Assembly (NCBI RefSeq): GCF_011075055.1
Contig: NW_025401153.1
Location: 1 to 64,000, forward strand
Source of the DNA: Mangifera indica
Taxonomy: Eukaryota > Streptophyta > Magnoliopsida > Sapindales > Anacardiaceae
Direction of reading: 5' to 3'
DNA: 64,000 nucleotides
Shown here: positions 45,804 to 56,800 of the stretch, piece after piece
Position numbering within the stretch: the stretch's first letter is position 1
Layout of the letters: each line of letters opens with the position of its first letter
Translations under genes and position numbers: made by a program
Notes under the pieces: model-generated
Told to the model about the DNA's origin: nothing
Seen by the model: the letters and a program-made list of their open reading frames with translations, nothing else
The model's database searches: none

Positions 45804-46857
45804 AGCCAAAAGACTTATTCTTACCTAAGGTTTAATGTAAATCTAAATTAATATTTACTAAATTTCAAAAATCTAAATACCTTTTTTATTGTTAAAGTTA
45901 AAATTGTTATTTTAAAATTTTATTTAAACTTATATTTTATGATTACCTTTAAATTTTAAATTTTTTATTTATGTCTCTTAACTTCATATTTTTTAAATTT
46001 AAAATTGACTTTTGCCCCCCAAGTATAGGGTTGCAAACTTTCATTTTTTTTTATATACAGTTGACCCCTATAATTATAGAAAATTTTAGTTTCACCCTTT
46101 TTTCTCTCTCAATTTTCAGTTCTCTTTCTCTCCAATGATTATTCGTTATCTCTAACTGTCAGCTCTCTCCCTCCCACCATCTTGATCCTTTTTAGAAAAC
46201 TTACCTTTTTTTTTCGATCGTCTTCGTCTCAGACAAAGACTATTCATCTGAGACGAAGACAATTGAAAAGGGAAGGGAGAGTGATCGAAAGGGAGAGAGC
46301 CAACGAATAGTCATCGGAGAGAAAGAGAAAAAGATCCCATATTTATAGAAAATTTCAGTTTCACCCTTTTTTTTCTCTCTCAATTTCTAGTTTTCCTTCT
46401 CTTTGACGATCATTCGTTGTTTCTGACCATTAGTTTTCTCCCTCCTACCATCTTGCTCCCTCTTAGACAACTTACCTTCCTTCTCCAATCATTTGAGTCT
46501 TAGATGAAGACTATTCATCTGAGACAAAAACGACCAAAAAGGGTAAGGAGAGTGATTGGGAGGGAGAGAGCCAACGGTCTAAGACAACGAATAATCATTG
46601 GAGAGAAAGAGAAAAAAAACCCTATAAATAGTCATCACTTTTCAAACTTTAGATAAAAAAAATTATTAGATTTTTAGACTAAGGAGAAAAATATGATAAA
46701 ATTTTAGTTTTTTAAAATATTTTTAATTAAATGATGATTTTATTCTTAATAATAATAATAAAATTTAATAAATGAATTGATATTTATGTTTTCAAAAATT
46801 AGTAAATGTGAATTTAGATTTACACTAAATTTGGGGTGGCAATAAGATTTTTTAGCC
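45804..46857. mobile_element. Non-autonomous Mutator-like element (family M), 1054 bp
   Basis: Left end AGCCAAAAGACTTATTCTTA, right end in reverse GGCTAAAAAATCTTATTGCC. The flanks TATTCGAAA (45,795-45,803) and TATTTGAAA (46,858-46,866) match at 8 of 9 positions. The core contains the hairpin GTCTTCGTCTCAGA...TCTGAGACGAAGAC. No transposase. Confidence 0.8.
46073..46619. repeat. Tandem duplication of the hairpin core inside the M element
   Basis: Unit 1 46,073-46,340 and unit 2 46,341-46,619 share TATAGAAAATTT, TTTCACCCTTTTTT, AGACTATTCATCTGAGAC and GGAGAGAAAGAGAAA. Each unit is itself a long imperfect inverted repeat with TCTTTCTCTCC at one side and GGAGAGAAAGA at the other. Confidence 0.75.
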
Positions 46858-47263
46858 TATTTGAAATTAAGGAGATTCGCTTGCATAGAAATTAGAAATA
46901 GAATCCAAGATTGAATTTAAATTAGGCATTGTGGGCTGGCTCATCACTTTGACTTGCCTTGCCTACCATATACATTCAGTAATTTATGGTTTAATTTGTT
47001 TGTATTATTTTTATAAACAAATCAGTACATATTCATTTTAATTATATAAATAAATAAATATTTTTTATAATATTATTAAATAATTATATAATTTTAAATT
47101 AAAAATAAATAAATATTTAATTATATAATAATATATATAAATATATTCCTATTTATATAATTAAAATAAATTGTTATAATATTTCATTTCTATTCTTATT
47201 TTATTTCACAAGCTTGTTTTTCACTTTTTCTCTGCTCAAGAGTAAAGACGGATCCAGTGGCAG

Positions 47264-47485
47264 TGACCGTTTGAATTTCAAATTCAAAACGATGAAACAT
47301 CACCTGACAGCCCGTTACCTTTCAGTGATAACAAACCAACTCCCAAGTGCACCACGTGTCACATCGTCCTCCCGTGGTACCTTTTCATTAGACTTTGAGA
47401 AACGCAACAAACTCAAACAGTCCCTACAACTAGTGTGGCACCCACGCCACGCTCCCTAACGTTTATCAAACTGAATCAACGGTCA
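47264..47485 (+). promoter_or_regulatory. CYCA1: Two MSA-like elements upstream of the cyclin A1 gene
   Basis: TGACCGTTT at 47,264-47,272 (reverse AAACGGTCA) and TCAACGGTCA at 47,476-47,485 carry the AACGG core of the mitosis-specific activator, 250-470 bp before the ATG and in opposite orientations. MSA elements drive G2/M expression in plant cyclins through MYB3R factors, which fits an A1 cyclin. Confidence 0.6.
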
Positions 47486-47735
47486 CGATGTTATCAACAG
47501 TTCAAATCACCTCCTTCCCCGCCTCAAAAGTACAATTTTTTAAATATAATGTTTTTTTTTTTAATTAAATATCACTTTTCCATAAACAGCTATTCAAAAT
47601 CTTTCAAAAAACTCTCCGAATTCTCTGTTAAAGACTCCTGAAAAGCTTCTGTCTTTCTCCCACATTCTCTTTTTTGAATTTACTTTCTTGTTCTTACAAG
47701 AACAAGAAGAACAAGAAAGTTCAATTCATTTCGAA

Positions 47736-50700
47736 ATGTCGACGCAGAACCGGCGTTCATCCTTTTCGTCGTCCACGACGTCGTCTTTAGCGAAGCGACA
47801 TGCGTCGTCATCGGAGAATTTGAACAAGTTCACGGCGGTCCCACCGCATTTAGCGAAGAAGCGAGCGCCGCTCGGTAACATTACCAATCAAAGGAATGCC
47901 ACTCAAAGTGGTTCAAAAAGCTCAATCTCCTCGTCTTCTTTGGTGGGTATTTTTTATTTTTCAACTATTTTTTCGGCTTCTGAGAAAATGAGGAATAATT
48001 GATAGAATTATATTTTGGAAAGAAACTTTTCTCTTGATTTGTGGGTTTTCAAATTTTTGTTTCTGGATTATTGTTCTGTTAAAAAGAATCACCAGTCTGG
48101 TTGCTGACAAAATGGAAATAAAAAAAAAAAGAGAATGAATAAATAAACCGCTAAATATGTAAGTCGTCTTTTACTAGCTGTTTGTATTAGGATTTCTAGA
48201 TGATGAAAAGATAAGTAAGATTTGAGAGAAGAAATTCACTTGATTATGGGGAAAACTTGCCTTAATTTTAATTTAACAGAGTGAAAAATCATCAGAACAT
48301 TGGTGAAATTTCAACACAACTCATTTATAAGTTTTTAATCTCACAGTAGTCCCATTTAACTTCCAAAATTTTAGCATTATGTAAATGCAAATGCTAATTT
48401 CGGTTTGATTTACGGAATTTCATGCTTGAAGGTACCATGCTCAAGTAAAGTTGCCAAAGCAAAGAAGGCAAATCCTGCCAGCAATGCCAACACAGGCTTA
48501 TCTGGGAACCTTTTACCTGCATCATTAAGTTCAAAATCAAGCACAGCTGTTCTTTCTAAGGTTACATCTTTGCCAAGAAATGACGAACCTGAGAGAAGTA
48601 TTGTAAAATCAAGCAATGTTCTTCCTTCTGAAGTCACATCTTTACCCAGAAGTGATAAAATTGTACCTAGTATTGCTGCAGTTCCTGCTTCTCATAGCAT
48701 GGACGTTTCTCCTACTAGATCAGATGCAAATTCAGTTTCCATGGATGAGACAATGTCTGCTTGTGATTCTTTCAAGAGCCCTGATGTCGAATATATAGAT
48801 AACAATGATGCTCGGGCACTTGATTCTATTGACAGAAATTCATTTAGAAATCTCTATATTTCAGACCATCCAGAAACAAAAGGTAATTTAGTCATTTAAA
48901 AGTATAGTTCTTTTTTCTATGTTTATGTTGTCAGTTGAACTTATCACCAATTAATTTGCTTGTAGGGAATGGTTGCAGTAGAGACATACTTGTGGAGATG
49001 GAAATGGATGATAAAATTGTTAATCTTGATGATAACATCAAAGATCCACAGCTTTGTGCAACTTTTGCTTGCGATATCTACAAGCATTTGCGTGCATCTG
49101 AGGTAAGTTTCGCCTTTCTGTTCTGCAATAACTTTCACTTTAAAATTTTTTTACCTCGCCTTGAAGGGTTTTATTGTGTTCAGTTAGAATTGTTTGCTTA
49201 AATTTTCGGGTAATTAATAAGAAATTTATGATAGTTAATTATTATAATACTCTTGACAGGCTATGTAAACATCTAATTCCATACTCCTAATGCCTTGAAT
49301 GGAAAGAGGGTACATTTAAGGTTGAGATTACATGGGGACAGATTCTGTAGTTGTTTTCCATGACATAAATCAACTGCTATTTATTTATGCATAGGACCTA
49401 ACCTGGAAATGAATTTGATTCCAAAATTTATAATTTATTGCTTCTATAATTATTTCTTATTATCTTCCTTTATGGGGATGTTTAGGCCAAAAAAAGGCCT
49501 GCAACTGACTTCATGGAAAGAATTCAGAAAGATATAAATTGCAGTATGCGCGCAATACTGATTGATTGGCTTGTGGAGGTAATTTATGAATTCTTCCCTT
49601 TACATTTGCTTTTTATTTGTAATACTGCCCGTTTCTTGTGTAAGACAGTGCTAAGTTGTGATGCTAATTCCAACTGCAGGTGGCTGAAGAGTACAGGCTT
49701 GTACCTGATACATTGTATTTGACTGTAAACTACATAGATCGGTATCTTTCAGGGAACGCAATGAATAGGCAACGTCTCCAGTTGCTTGGTGTTGCCTGCA
49801 TGATGATTGCAGCGTAAGAAAGAATCTTCCCCTTGCCTTTTTTATTCTTCCGATCAATGACATCCCAATTTTACATGGTCATTGTCTTAACAAGAAATAT
49901 GACTAAATTGCCAGAAAATATGAAGAAATTTGTGCACCACAGGTGGAGGAATTCTGTTATATAACTGATAACACGTATTTCAAGGAAGAGGTACCAATTC
50001 TAACCAACATTTTTTAACCTCTGCATTACTGATAATTTTACTTAAATTGTTGCTAATTTACCTGGCCTGCAAAATAATTTAATATCACAATTGGTTCAGG
50101 TTCTTGAAATGGAATCTGCAGTTTTGAATTACTTGAAGTTTGAAATGACAGCTGCCACAGCCAAATGTTTCTTACGGTAAAAGCTTATATTCAATGATCT
50201 TATAATTTTCCCAATCATTTTGTATGCTCTGCTTTCTGACTTGTGATCGTCGAAATGATTTGTAGGCGATTTGTTCGTGCTGCTCAAGGGATAAATGAGG
50301 TATTTGTCGGGACTCTGAGTTCTCACTATGCTTGTTTTACGTTTATATTCTAATGCAATGTTCAAATGGCAGATGGTCAAGATGGTTGTCACCATATTAG
50401 TGTAAAATTAAGTAATATTTTTGTTTGAATCAATTAAAATTGAGGGTAATTCACAGTTTACTTTTTTAATCAGATTTCTTTGCACTCAAAATAGTGTGTA
50501 GATACTAAACATACAGATTATCATTAGGATCACATAAATCTGTCCCTTGAGAGACTCTTTCCTCTATAGTTTTTTCTCACATATTTCTTTTATGTCAAGG
50601 AGCAAATTTCTTTTGCTTCTTGTTTAGGATCACCAATTTCCCTAATGTTTTATTTCTTTGAGCAGGCACCGTCGATGCAATTGGAATGCTTAGCAAACTA

Positions 50701-51203
50701 CATTGCAGAATTGTCCCTTCCAGAGTACAGTATGCTCTGTTTTGCTCCGTCGCTCATAGCCGCTTCAGCAATTTTCTTGGCAAAATACATACTTTTCCCG
50801 TCAAAGAGACCCTGGGTATATTTCACAAACACTAGCCACCCTTTTAATCTTCTTCTGGTAACTCATATATCATTGCTGGTCAGTGTTATTTACCAAAGTT
50901 TGATCGTTGTTTCTGGCGCAGAGTTCCACGTTGCAGCATTACACACTTTACCAGCCATTGGATTTGATGGACTGTGTTAAAGAGCTCCATCGCCTATGCT
51001 GTAATAGCAATAGTTCAAGTCTGCCAGCAATAAGGGAAAAATACAGTCAGCATAAGGTAAGAAAGGATTCTCTTCTCAGGATCAATCCTACTCAGTACTC
51101 ATAGAATAGAAACTAACTGGTGATGTTTATATTTCAGTACAAATATGTTGCGAAGAAGTTGTGTCCTCCATCAATTCCTCCAGAGTTCTTCCACGGCAAC
51201 TAG
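47736..51203 (+). CDS. CYCA1: Mitotic cyclin A1 (519 aa)
   Basis: Activator subunit of cyclin-dependent kinases acting in S to M phase in the nucleus. Eleven exons: 47736-47942, 48432-48882, 48966-49102, 49486-49578, 49680-49813, 49915-49990, 50100-50176, 50266-50299, 50666-50815, 50922-51056, 51138-51203; all GT-AG, 1560 bp, no stop. Residues 43-51, RAPLGNITN, are a canonical destruction box for APC/C ubiquitination. The serine-rich N-terminus precedes the N-terminal cyclin fold, which starts near 265; [12 protein letters not shown] (286-297) is the A-type signature, followed by [14 protein letters not shown] and [14 protein letters not shown]. The C-terminal fold includes [14 protein letters not shown] and LQHYTLYQP. 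It ends IPPEFFHGN. The decayed duplicate upstream has the same exon pattern. Length and motifs are normal for CYCA1. Confidence 0.96.
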
Positions 51204-51759
51204 ATATTTGCAGACTGTTCCAATACCCCGTTGGATAGACTTCTTCTGGTGACTTTCCTGCTATTTCTGGTTCCATGGAATGGATTATCATTCTCCTTTC
51301 AATGTCGATGTAGCAGGCTAACAGCTTTGTGGTTCTTGTATGATACATATATTCTTGTTTATCACTTTTACTCCACACAGCTGTTTTATATCGTCTTTCA
51401 AATGCAAAATCTTTCAAATGGATTATCATTCTTTTTTCATCTCATCGTATGCTTGCTACAAATTGCTCATGTCATGCTTGACATTGACCTGACATTGACC
51501 ATAGCTGTAAGGCATCATTTAAAGAGTGAGTCGAACCGGAAGAAGAGGAAAGTGACTCTGTTCTTTGTATTGATACTAATGAAGATGGAGGATGTCAACA
51601 TGAAAATACTCCCACGTGGTAAAGTTTTAGTCAATTTACGGTTTTTCTTTCTTTTATAAGCTAAAAAAACCACCTCCCCAATACTAAATTTATTTAAAAT
51701 GTATTATTATTATAATAAAAAATCCACCTCCGAAATACTAAATTTTTGATAAAAATTAT
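51204..51759 (+). other. 3' UTR region of the cyclin A1 gene
   Basis: No separate gene. The 142-codon frame starting at 51,231 has no recognisable domain and lies where the cyclin 3' UTR is expected. Confidence 0.5.
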
Positions 51760-52222
51760 TCTTATATTTAATAAAAATTAATAAATATAAATAATTATTA
51801 TGTTTTGTATAATTGAATTTAATAAAAAAAAATGCTAAAATATGATTTTATTTAAATGTTCATGGGTGTAAGTATTATAAACTATATTTCATATTATTTT
51901 TTATATTAATTAAAAATTTAGATATTAATAAATAAGGATAGAATGACAACAAAATTTGATTATTAATATTTTATTATCTATAAATCAAACAAAATAATAT
52001 TAATACAATAATAAAAAATTATCACGAATATTTTATATTATCTATAAATCAAGTAAAATAATATTAATAATAAAAAATAAATTACTTAATAATACATAAT
52101 TATTAATAATCAAATGATTAATTATATTATCTGTCATATCACGATTAATAATAAAAATAATGTTATAATAAGATAAATCACTAAAGTGATATTTAAATAT
52201 TTCAACCAAATATCACCTTTGT
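51760..52222. mobile_element. Degenerate MITE of the GGGTGTTTGGTT family
   Basis: Very AT-rich with the middle block AATTATTATGTTTTGT and right end CAACCAAATATCACC, like the copies at 21,512 and 45,111. The left terminus is not clear. Confidence 0.35.
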
Positions 52223-52581
52223 GGGTGATACGTATTTAGTAATTGCTCGAAGAACTTTCCACTATTTTGGAATACTATTATGTCTACATATAATTGCTTA
52301 ATATATTAAAATAATAATTCTATATATATATCTAATTTTTAATATTTAATTACATTCTTGGATTTGAATCTAAACTTTTAACTCGAGAAAAAGTTTGAAT
52401 CATTTGAATGATAAACAATACCGTGGGATCACGAGGATTTAACAGATATTTGGATGAGGATCAACAACTTCTTGTTCTTCTACTGGGCTATTTGAAGCTC
52501 ACAACTCTTCTTGCCGACAAGTGGGAGGGAGCCTCCATAATCAAGTGGCTGGACAACTTCAAAAGCATAATCAAATGCGAC

Positions 52582-53580
52582 AGTTGAAGCACATGGGCAA
52601 AACATTTTAAGCCATCAAAGAAAGTTTTCGATATCTAAAAACATTTACTTTCCACTAAGATTAGACAATAATTGAGCCTGTTTAAACTCGATTTAAATGA
52701 GTTTGAAAGGAGTCAATTCTCTATGAGTTTGAGTTCGAATTCGAGTTACTCATTAAATTTTTTAATTAAAAATTTTGATACAAAACGATATCGTTTTGAT
52801 CAATATATATTAAAATGATGTAATTTTAATAACAAAAAATAAATCAAACCGAATTCAAATTGAATTTAAACTTGACTTTCACGAGTTTAACTCAATTCGA
52901 ATCCAATCTTACTTTCCACTAACACAATATATCAAAAGAATTACCATTAGAATCCTCTTAATCCTCATCCAGCCAAACATAATTTAAAACTGATTGGAAC
53001 ACATATTAGGATAAACTTAGTTACCGGACAATACGATAGAAAGTGTAATTGTTGATTGCTCTTTAGAATAAAACTATATTTGTATATATTTTTAAAAATA
53101 TAATTTAAATAAATAGATAATATATTATTATATAATTAGATAATTTTAAATTAAAGATAAATTAATATTTAATTATATTATTATATATTATCTGTATACT
53201 TAAATTATATATAACAAATAAATACATATAATATTATTATATTGTTTATTATGCACATGATCATACGTGAAAGTTGAAGCACACAACCAAAACATTTTAA
53301 GCCATCAAAGAAAGTTTTCGATATCTAAACACATCTACTTTTCACTAACATGATATATCAAAAGAATTGTTATTAGAATCATCTCGATCCTCATTCGATG
53401 AGACATGATCCAAAACTGAATAGAACATATATTCATAGGAATTTAGTTATTAAACAATAAAATAAAAAAGTATAATTATTAGTTTTATATTTATATATAT
53501 CATTTTTATATATAATTTAAATATATAATAATATATTTTTATATAATTAGATAATTTTAAATTGAAGTAATATTTAGTAT
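52582..53580. repeat. Two diverged tandem copies of a 0.3-0.4-kb segment
   Basis: Copy 1 starts AGTTGAAGCACATGGGCAAA at 52,582 and copy 2 AGTTGAAGCACACAACCAAA at 53,272. Both continue with CATCAAAGAAAGTTTTCGAT, ATATATCAAAAGAATT and a long AT tract ending TTAGATAATTTTAAATT. Copy 1 holds an extra 250-bp element (52,659-52,908). Confidence 0.85.
52659..52908. mobile_element. 250-bp inverted-repeat element with 14-bp target duplication
   Basis: Flanked by TTACTTTCCACTAA on both sides (52,645-52,658 and 52,909-52,922). The second tandem copy at about 53,335 has the empty site (CTACTTTTCACTAAC). The ends are an imperfect inverted repeat (GATTAGACAATAATTGAG against GATTGGATTCGAATTGAG), followed by TTAAACTCG in both. 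No coding capacity. A 14-bp duplication is unusual for a MITE and closer to what LINE machinery makes. Confidence 0.75.
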
Positions 53581-53702
53581 TTACTGTTAACTTTTAATGT
53601 TTTTACTATTTACTCTCAAAATCTAAGAAGGATACTTTGATGCAATTATTATTTATGACAGGAATTTTTCTTTGCTTACTAAACTTCAACAGTAAAATGT
53701 CA

Positions 53703-53722
53703 CTCTCTCTCTCTCTCTCTCT
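53703..53722 (+). repeat. (CT)10 tract in the 5' region of the signal peptidase gene
   Basis: CT repeat 150 bp before the start codon. Pyrimidine tracts of this type are common in plant 5' UTRs. Confidence 0.9.
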
Positions 53723-53871
53723 ATGGAAACTTAATCCCCAAGGCAAAGACCCCGTCAAAAGCATATTCATTTCCATCTTCTCCTCCCCTTCTCTTGTCTC
53801 AACACTTTGTTTCAGAGCCAACTCTTGAGCTTCTACGCGTACTTAGTTCTTCTTTTTGTCGTTTGCATGCG

Positions 53872-56800
53872 ATGAGTTTCTTGAGACCAACAGCATTGTA
53901 TCAGTCCCTGTTGACCTCCCTTTCACTCAGATGGATGCCTTGTCAAAGCTGGGTCTTTCTTCTTCGCTGGCCCGGTCTTGATGGCTTCTTTAAGATACTT
54001 ATTGGTTTTCTTTTGTGGTCAACCTTTTCTGAGATTCGCTTCATACCTTCCTCTTCTATGTTCCCAACTCTTCGTGTTGGTGATCGCATCTTGATTGAAA
54101 AGGTAAACTATTTTCACTTGCTTTTACCTTATTTACTTGTCTTTCTTTAAGTGAATTCTGAGTGTAATTGGTGGGTGTGAAATTGTGATTGAATTAGACT
54201 GATCATTGCTTTATTAGTAAAGTTCATGTTTGCTTTGTAATTCTCTGTCTCTATGGAGTTCTAAATGAGTGATCAAAGATGCTTAACGGGTTCTTTAAGT
54301 TTAGTGAATTTGTCATTTTGATCATTCAACCAATTTTCTTTATTTGGAATTTAAATCTCGCAAATTTTGATTGAATTCACTTTCTAGGCTAGCAGTTATG
54401 AAATTTGTCACATATAATGATGCTGCTTTCTCTAACAATTCTCTTCCTTTGTGTAGTGTATTTATCAGGCATGTCTCATTTTTAACCTTAATTCATATAT
54501 GGATATACATTGCAAGAGATACTTTACATCAATATGTTCCTATTAGTCTCTTTTCTATAATAGACTGTGTAGGCAGTCCCTTTCTTAATCATTTTATTAA
54601 CAATATAAAATTCAGAGGGACAGGTTTTGAGTTGGATTTCTTGTATTAAATCCAATGTACAAAGTTGTGGAATAGTATTTTCTTTTATAATCTGGCTTCT
54701 TATTTGTTGGCCTTAATAGACAATAATGATGAGTCTTGTAATCCAGACTATACTGAACTCAAACTTAGCTATACTTTCAAAAGCCTTATCTAATGTTACA
54801 AATCTGATTTTCTCGACAATATTCCTCTTAAGATGTTATACTAAAGAGTAGATATGCTTTATTGGAAATTCTAGCCCGTTCCCCACCAATTTCAGCTTGA
54901 TTGATCTAGACATGAAGAATTTTCAGGCAATGTTTCCACATTCTAAGCAGTGCTGCCTTTTTTTTTCTTTTTAATTTTGTTGAAAGCAGAGGACTCAATT
55001 ACATATTGTAATTTATCTCCATTGAGCTTCACCTTTTTCAGGGGGAGTTCTATCCACTTGTCTGGAAGGACAAGTGCTAGCTGTCTGATAATTTGAATAT
55101 GTGAAGAGCTTTTCCAAAATTTTTAGTCATTCATTTTTTAGCAGTGTCTCTTCAGGAGAAAATAATCTATCCTGAAATTTTATGAATTTTTCTCTTCTCA
55201 TAGTAATTTTCACGTCAAATTGAAACCTTTTATCTGAAAGTTCTCATATTTCCAAATACCTAGCCAGCAATATCTGAAATGTCTGTAATCCAGAAATGTG
55301 AAGATTAGCCTCCCAAACTCTTTAAGTTTAAGTTTTTACCGTCCTGTGTCAAAAGAACTTTTATATTGTTATTCTTTGAATTTCCCTTCAATTTTGTAGT
55401 AATAATCGTTTAGATAGATAAAGTGGAGGTCAAACCATGAAAGAGTGAGTGGGACAAGGGGATCTCAATTCATCAAAACTCAAAACATGTGAAGATTCCT
55501 ACTAAAGGGGTCTGTAGTTTGATTATCGTTAGAGATAGGAATTACTTCAAATTAGCAGTCAGTGCACTTCTTATGTGAAACCAAATTTGGACTACTTGAG
55601 CAAAGAAGGTTTGCATCATCCTTCGAACTTTAAATATATCATATTCTTCCATCATTTAGTCACTGGCAGAGACTGGTTTTTTTCGCTTAATGAGATATTG
55701 AAAGAAGTTACAATCTCCACTTTTTCATTTTATTCTGTAGGATTTTCTGGTAAAGATTTTGACAGTTAATCCCTAACCTCTGAGGAACAAAGGTCCATGA
55801 AGAGAGTGCATTCTATATTCTTGTGTTATTCAAGACTGAGGATTGAGGAGTATTTTGATTATTTGAATGTCAATTATCTAGCTGCATCTATTTTGGGGTT
55901 CTTGTTTTCCTTTATGTTACTTAGCAATTTATTCTTCAGTAAATAAAGATACTCGTGGATATCTTTAGGTCCTTATTCGTGATTATGGCTAACTGGTTGT
56001 TATCTTATTTGTGTCTCTGTCACTTTTATCTGAAAACTAATTATCTGTCTGCACTAAAACTGAAAGTTCCTGTAAAATAACCAGTAGCATCAGCTATCTC
56101 ACAAGTAAGTGATGCAAGGAATTAGGATCTTGACTCTTAGATTTAGTTTTGACCATTATTCTTGCAAAAGTTTGAATACCCGTATAACAATTGATAGATA
56201 TCCAGGTGCCTTATCTGAATCATGTTTTTGTTAAAGTTGAAATCGAATGTAAGGTGAGAATGTCCTTTGCTGATTTACCAAAATTCTGTTATTTTGCTAG
56301 CTGTGATATTAGACTAGATTTGCTATACTGAAACATGGTATAGGTCAGGGACCATATTGTCAACTCTTGCAAGTAGTGGGAGAGAAGAGGGGACAATAAG
56401 TTATGGATTTTGTTAGACCTCTCAAGGTGTATGCTAGGAGAAATAGAGTAACACGTGTCAAGGAAAATATGACGAGGGCTGTAACGGATTTGGAAAATGC
56501 ATGAAAAAGGTGAGCAAACAGCATGGCAGCAGCAGATTGATAGAAAGAGAGAGATATGAGAGTGGGGATTTAATTGGAAAGAGGGCTGGTCAGTTAGAGT
56601 ATGAATTTTGCTTGCTTAGCTTGGTGCTAGGGAGGTCTCTAGCTCCTTGAATTGTCAGAACTATCCATCTTTCCATTTCAGTTTTGTTCTCTGTATCCAT
56701 CTGGTTATAGCAGTTGAGTGTAAATGTTGGGATTCTCCTGCTGAGTTGATAAATAAACCAGACTTCTCACAACCGTCTTCTGTTTGTGTGTTTTGCCGTG

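Noticed and set aside
51231..51659. 142-codon frame after the cyclin stop codon
   Set aside because: Low-complexity, no domain, and lies in the expected 3' UTR of the cyclin gene.
54371..55769. Frames of 64-92 codons in the long intron of the signal peptidase gene
   Set aside because: Compatible with chance in AT-rich intron; sequence resembles no family, and joining them to the gene would break phase or the catalytic domain.
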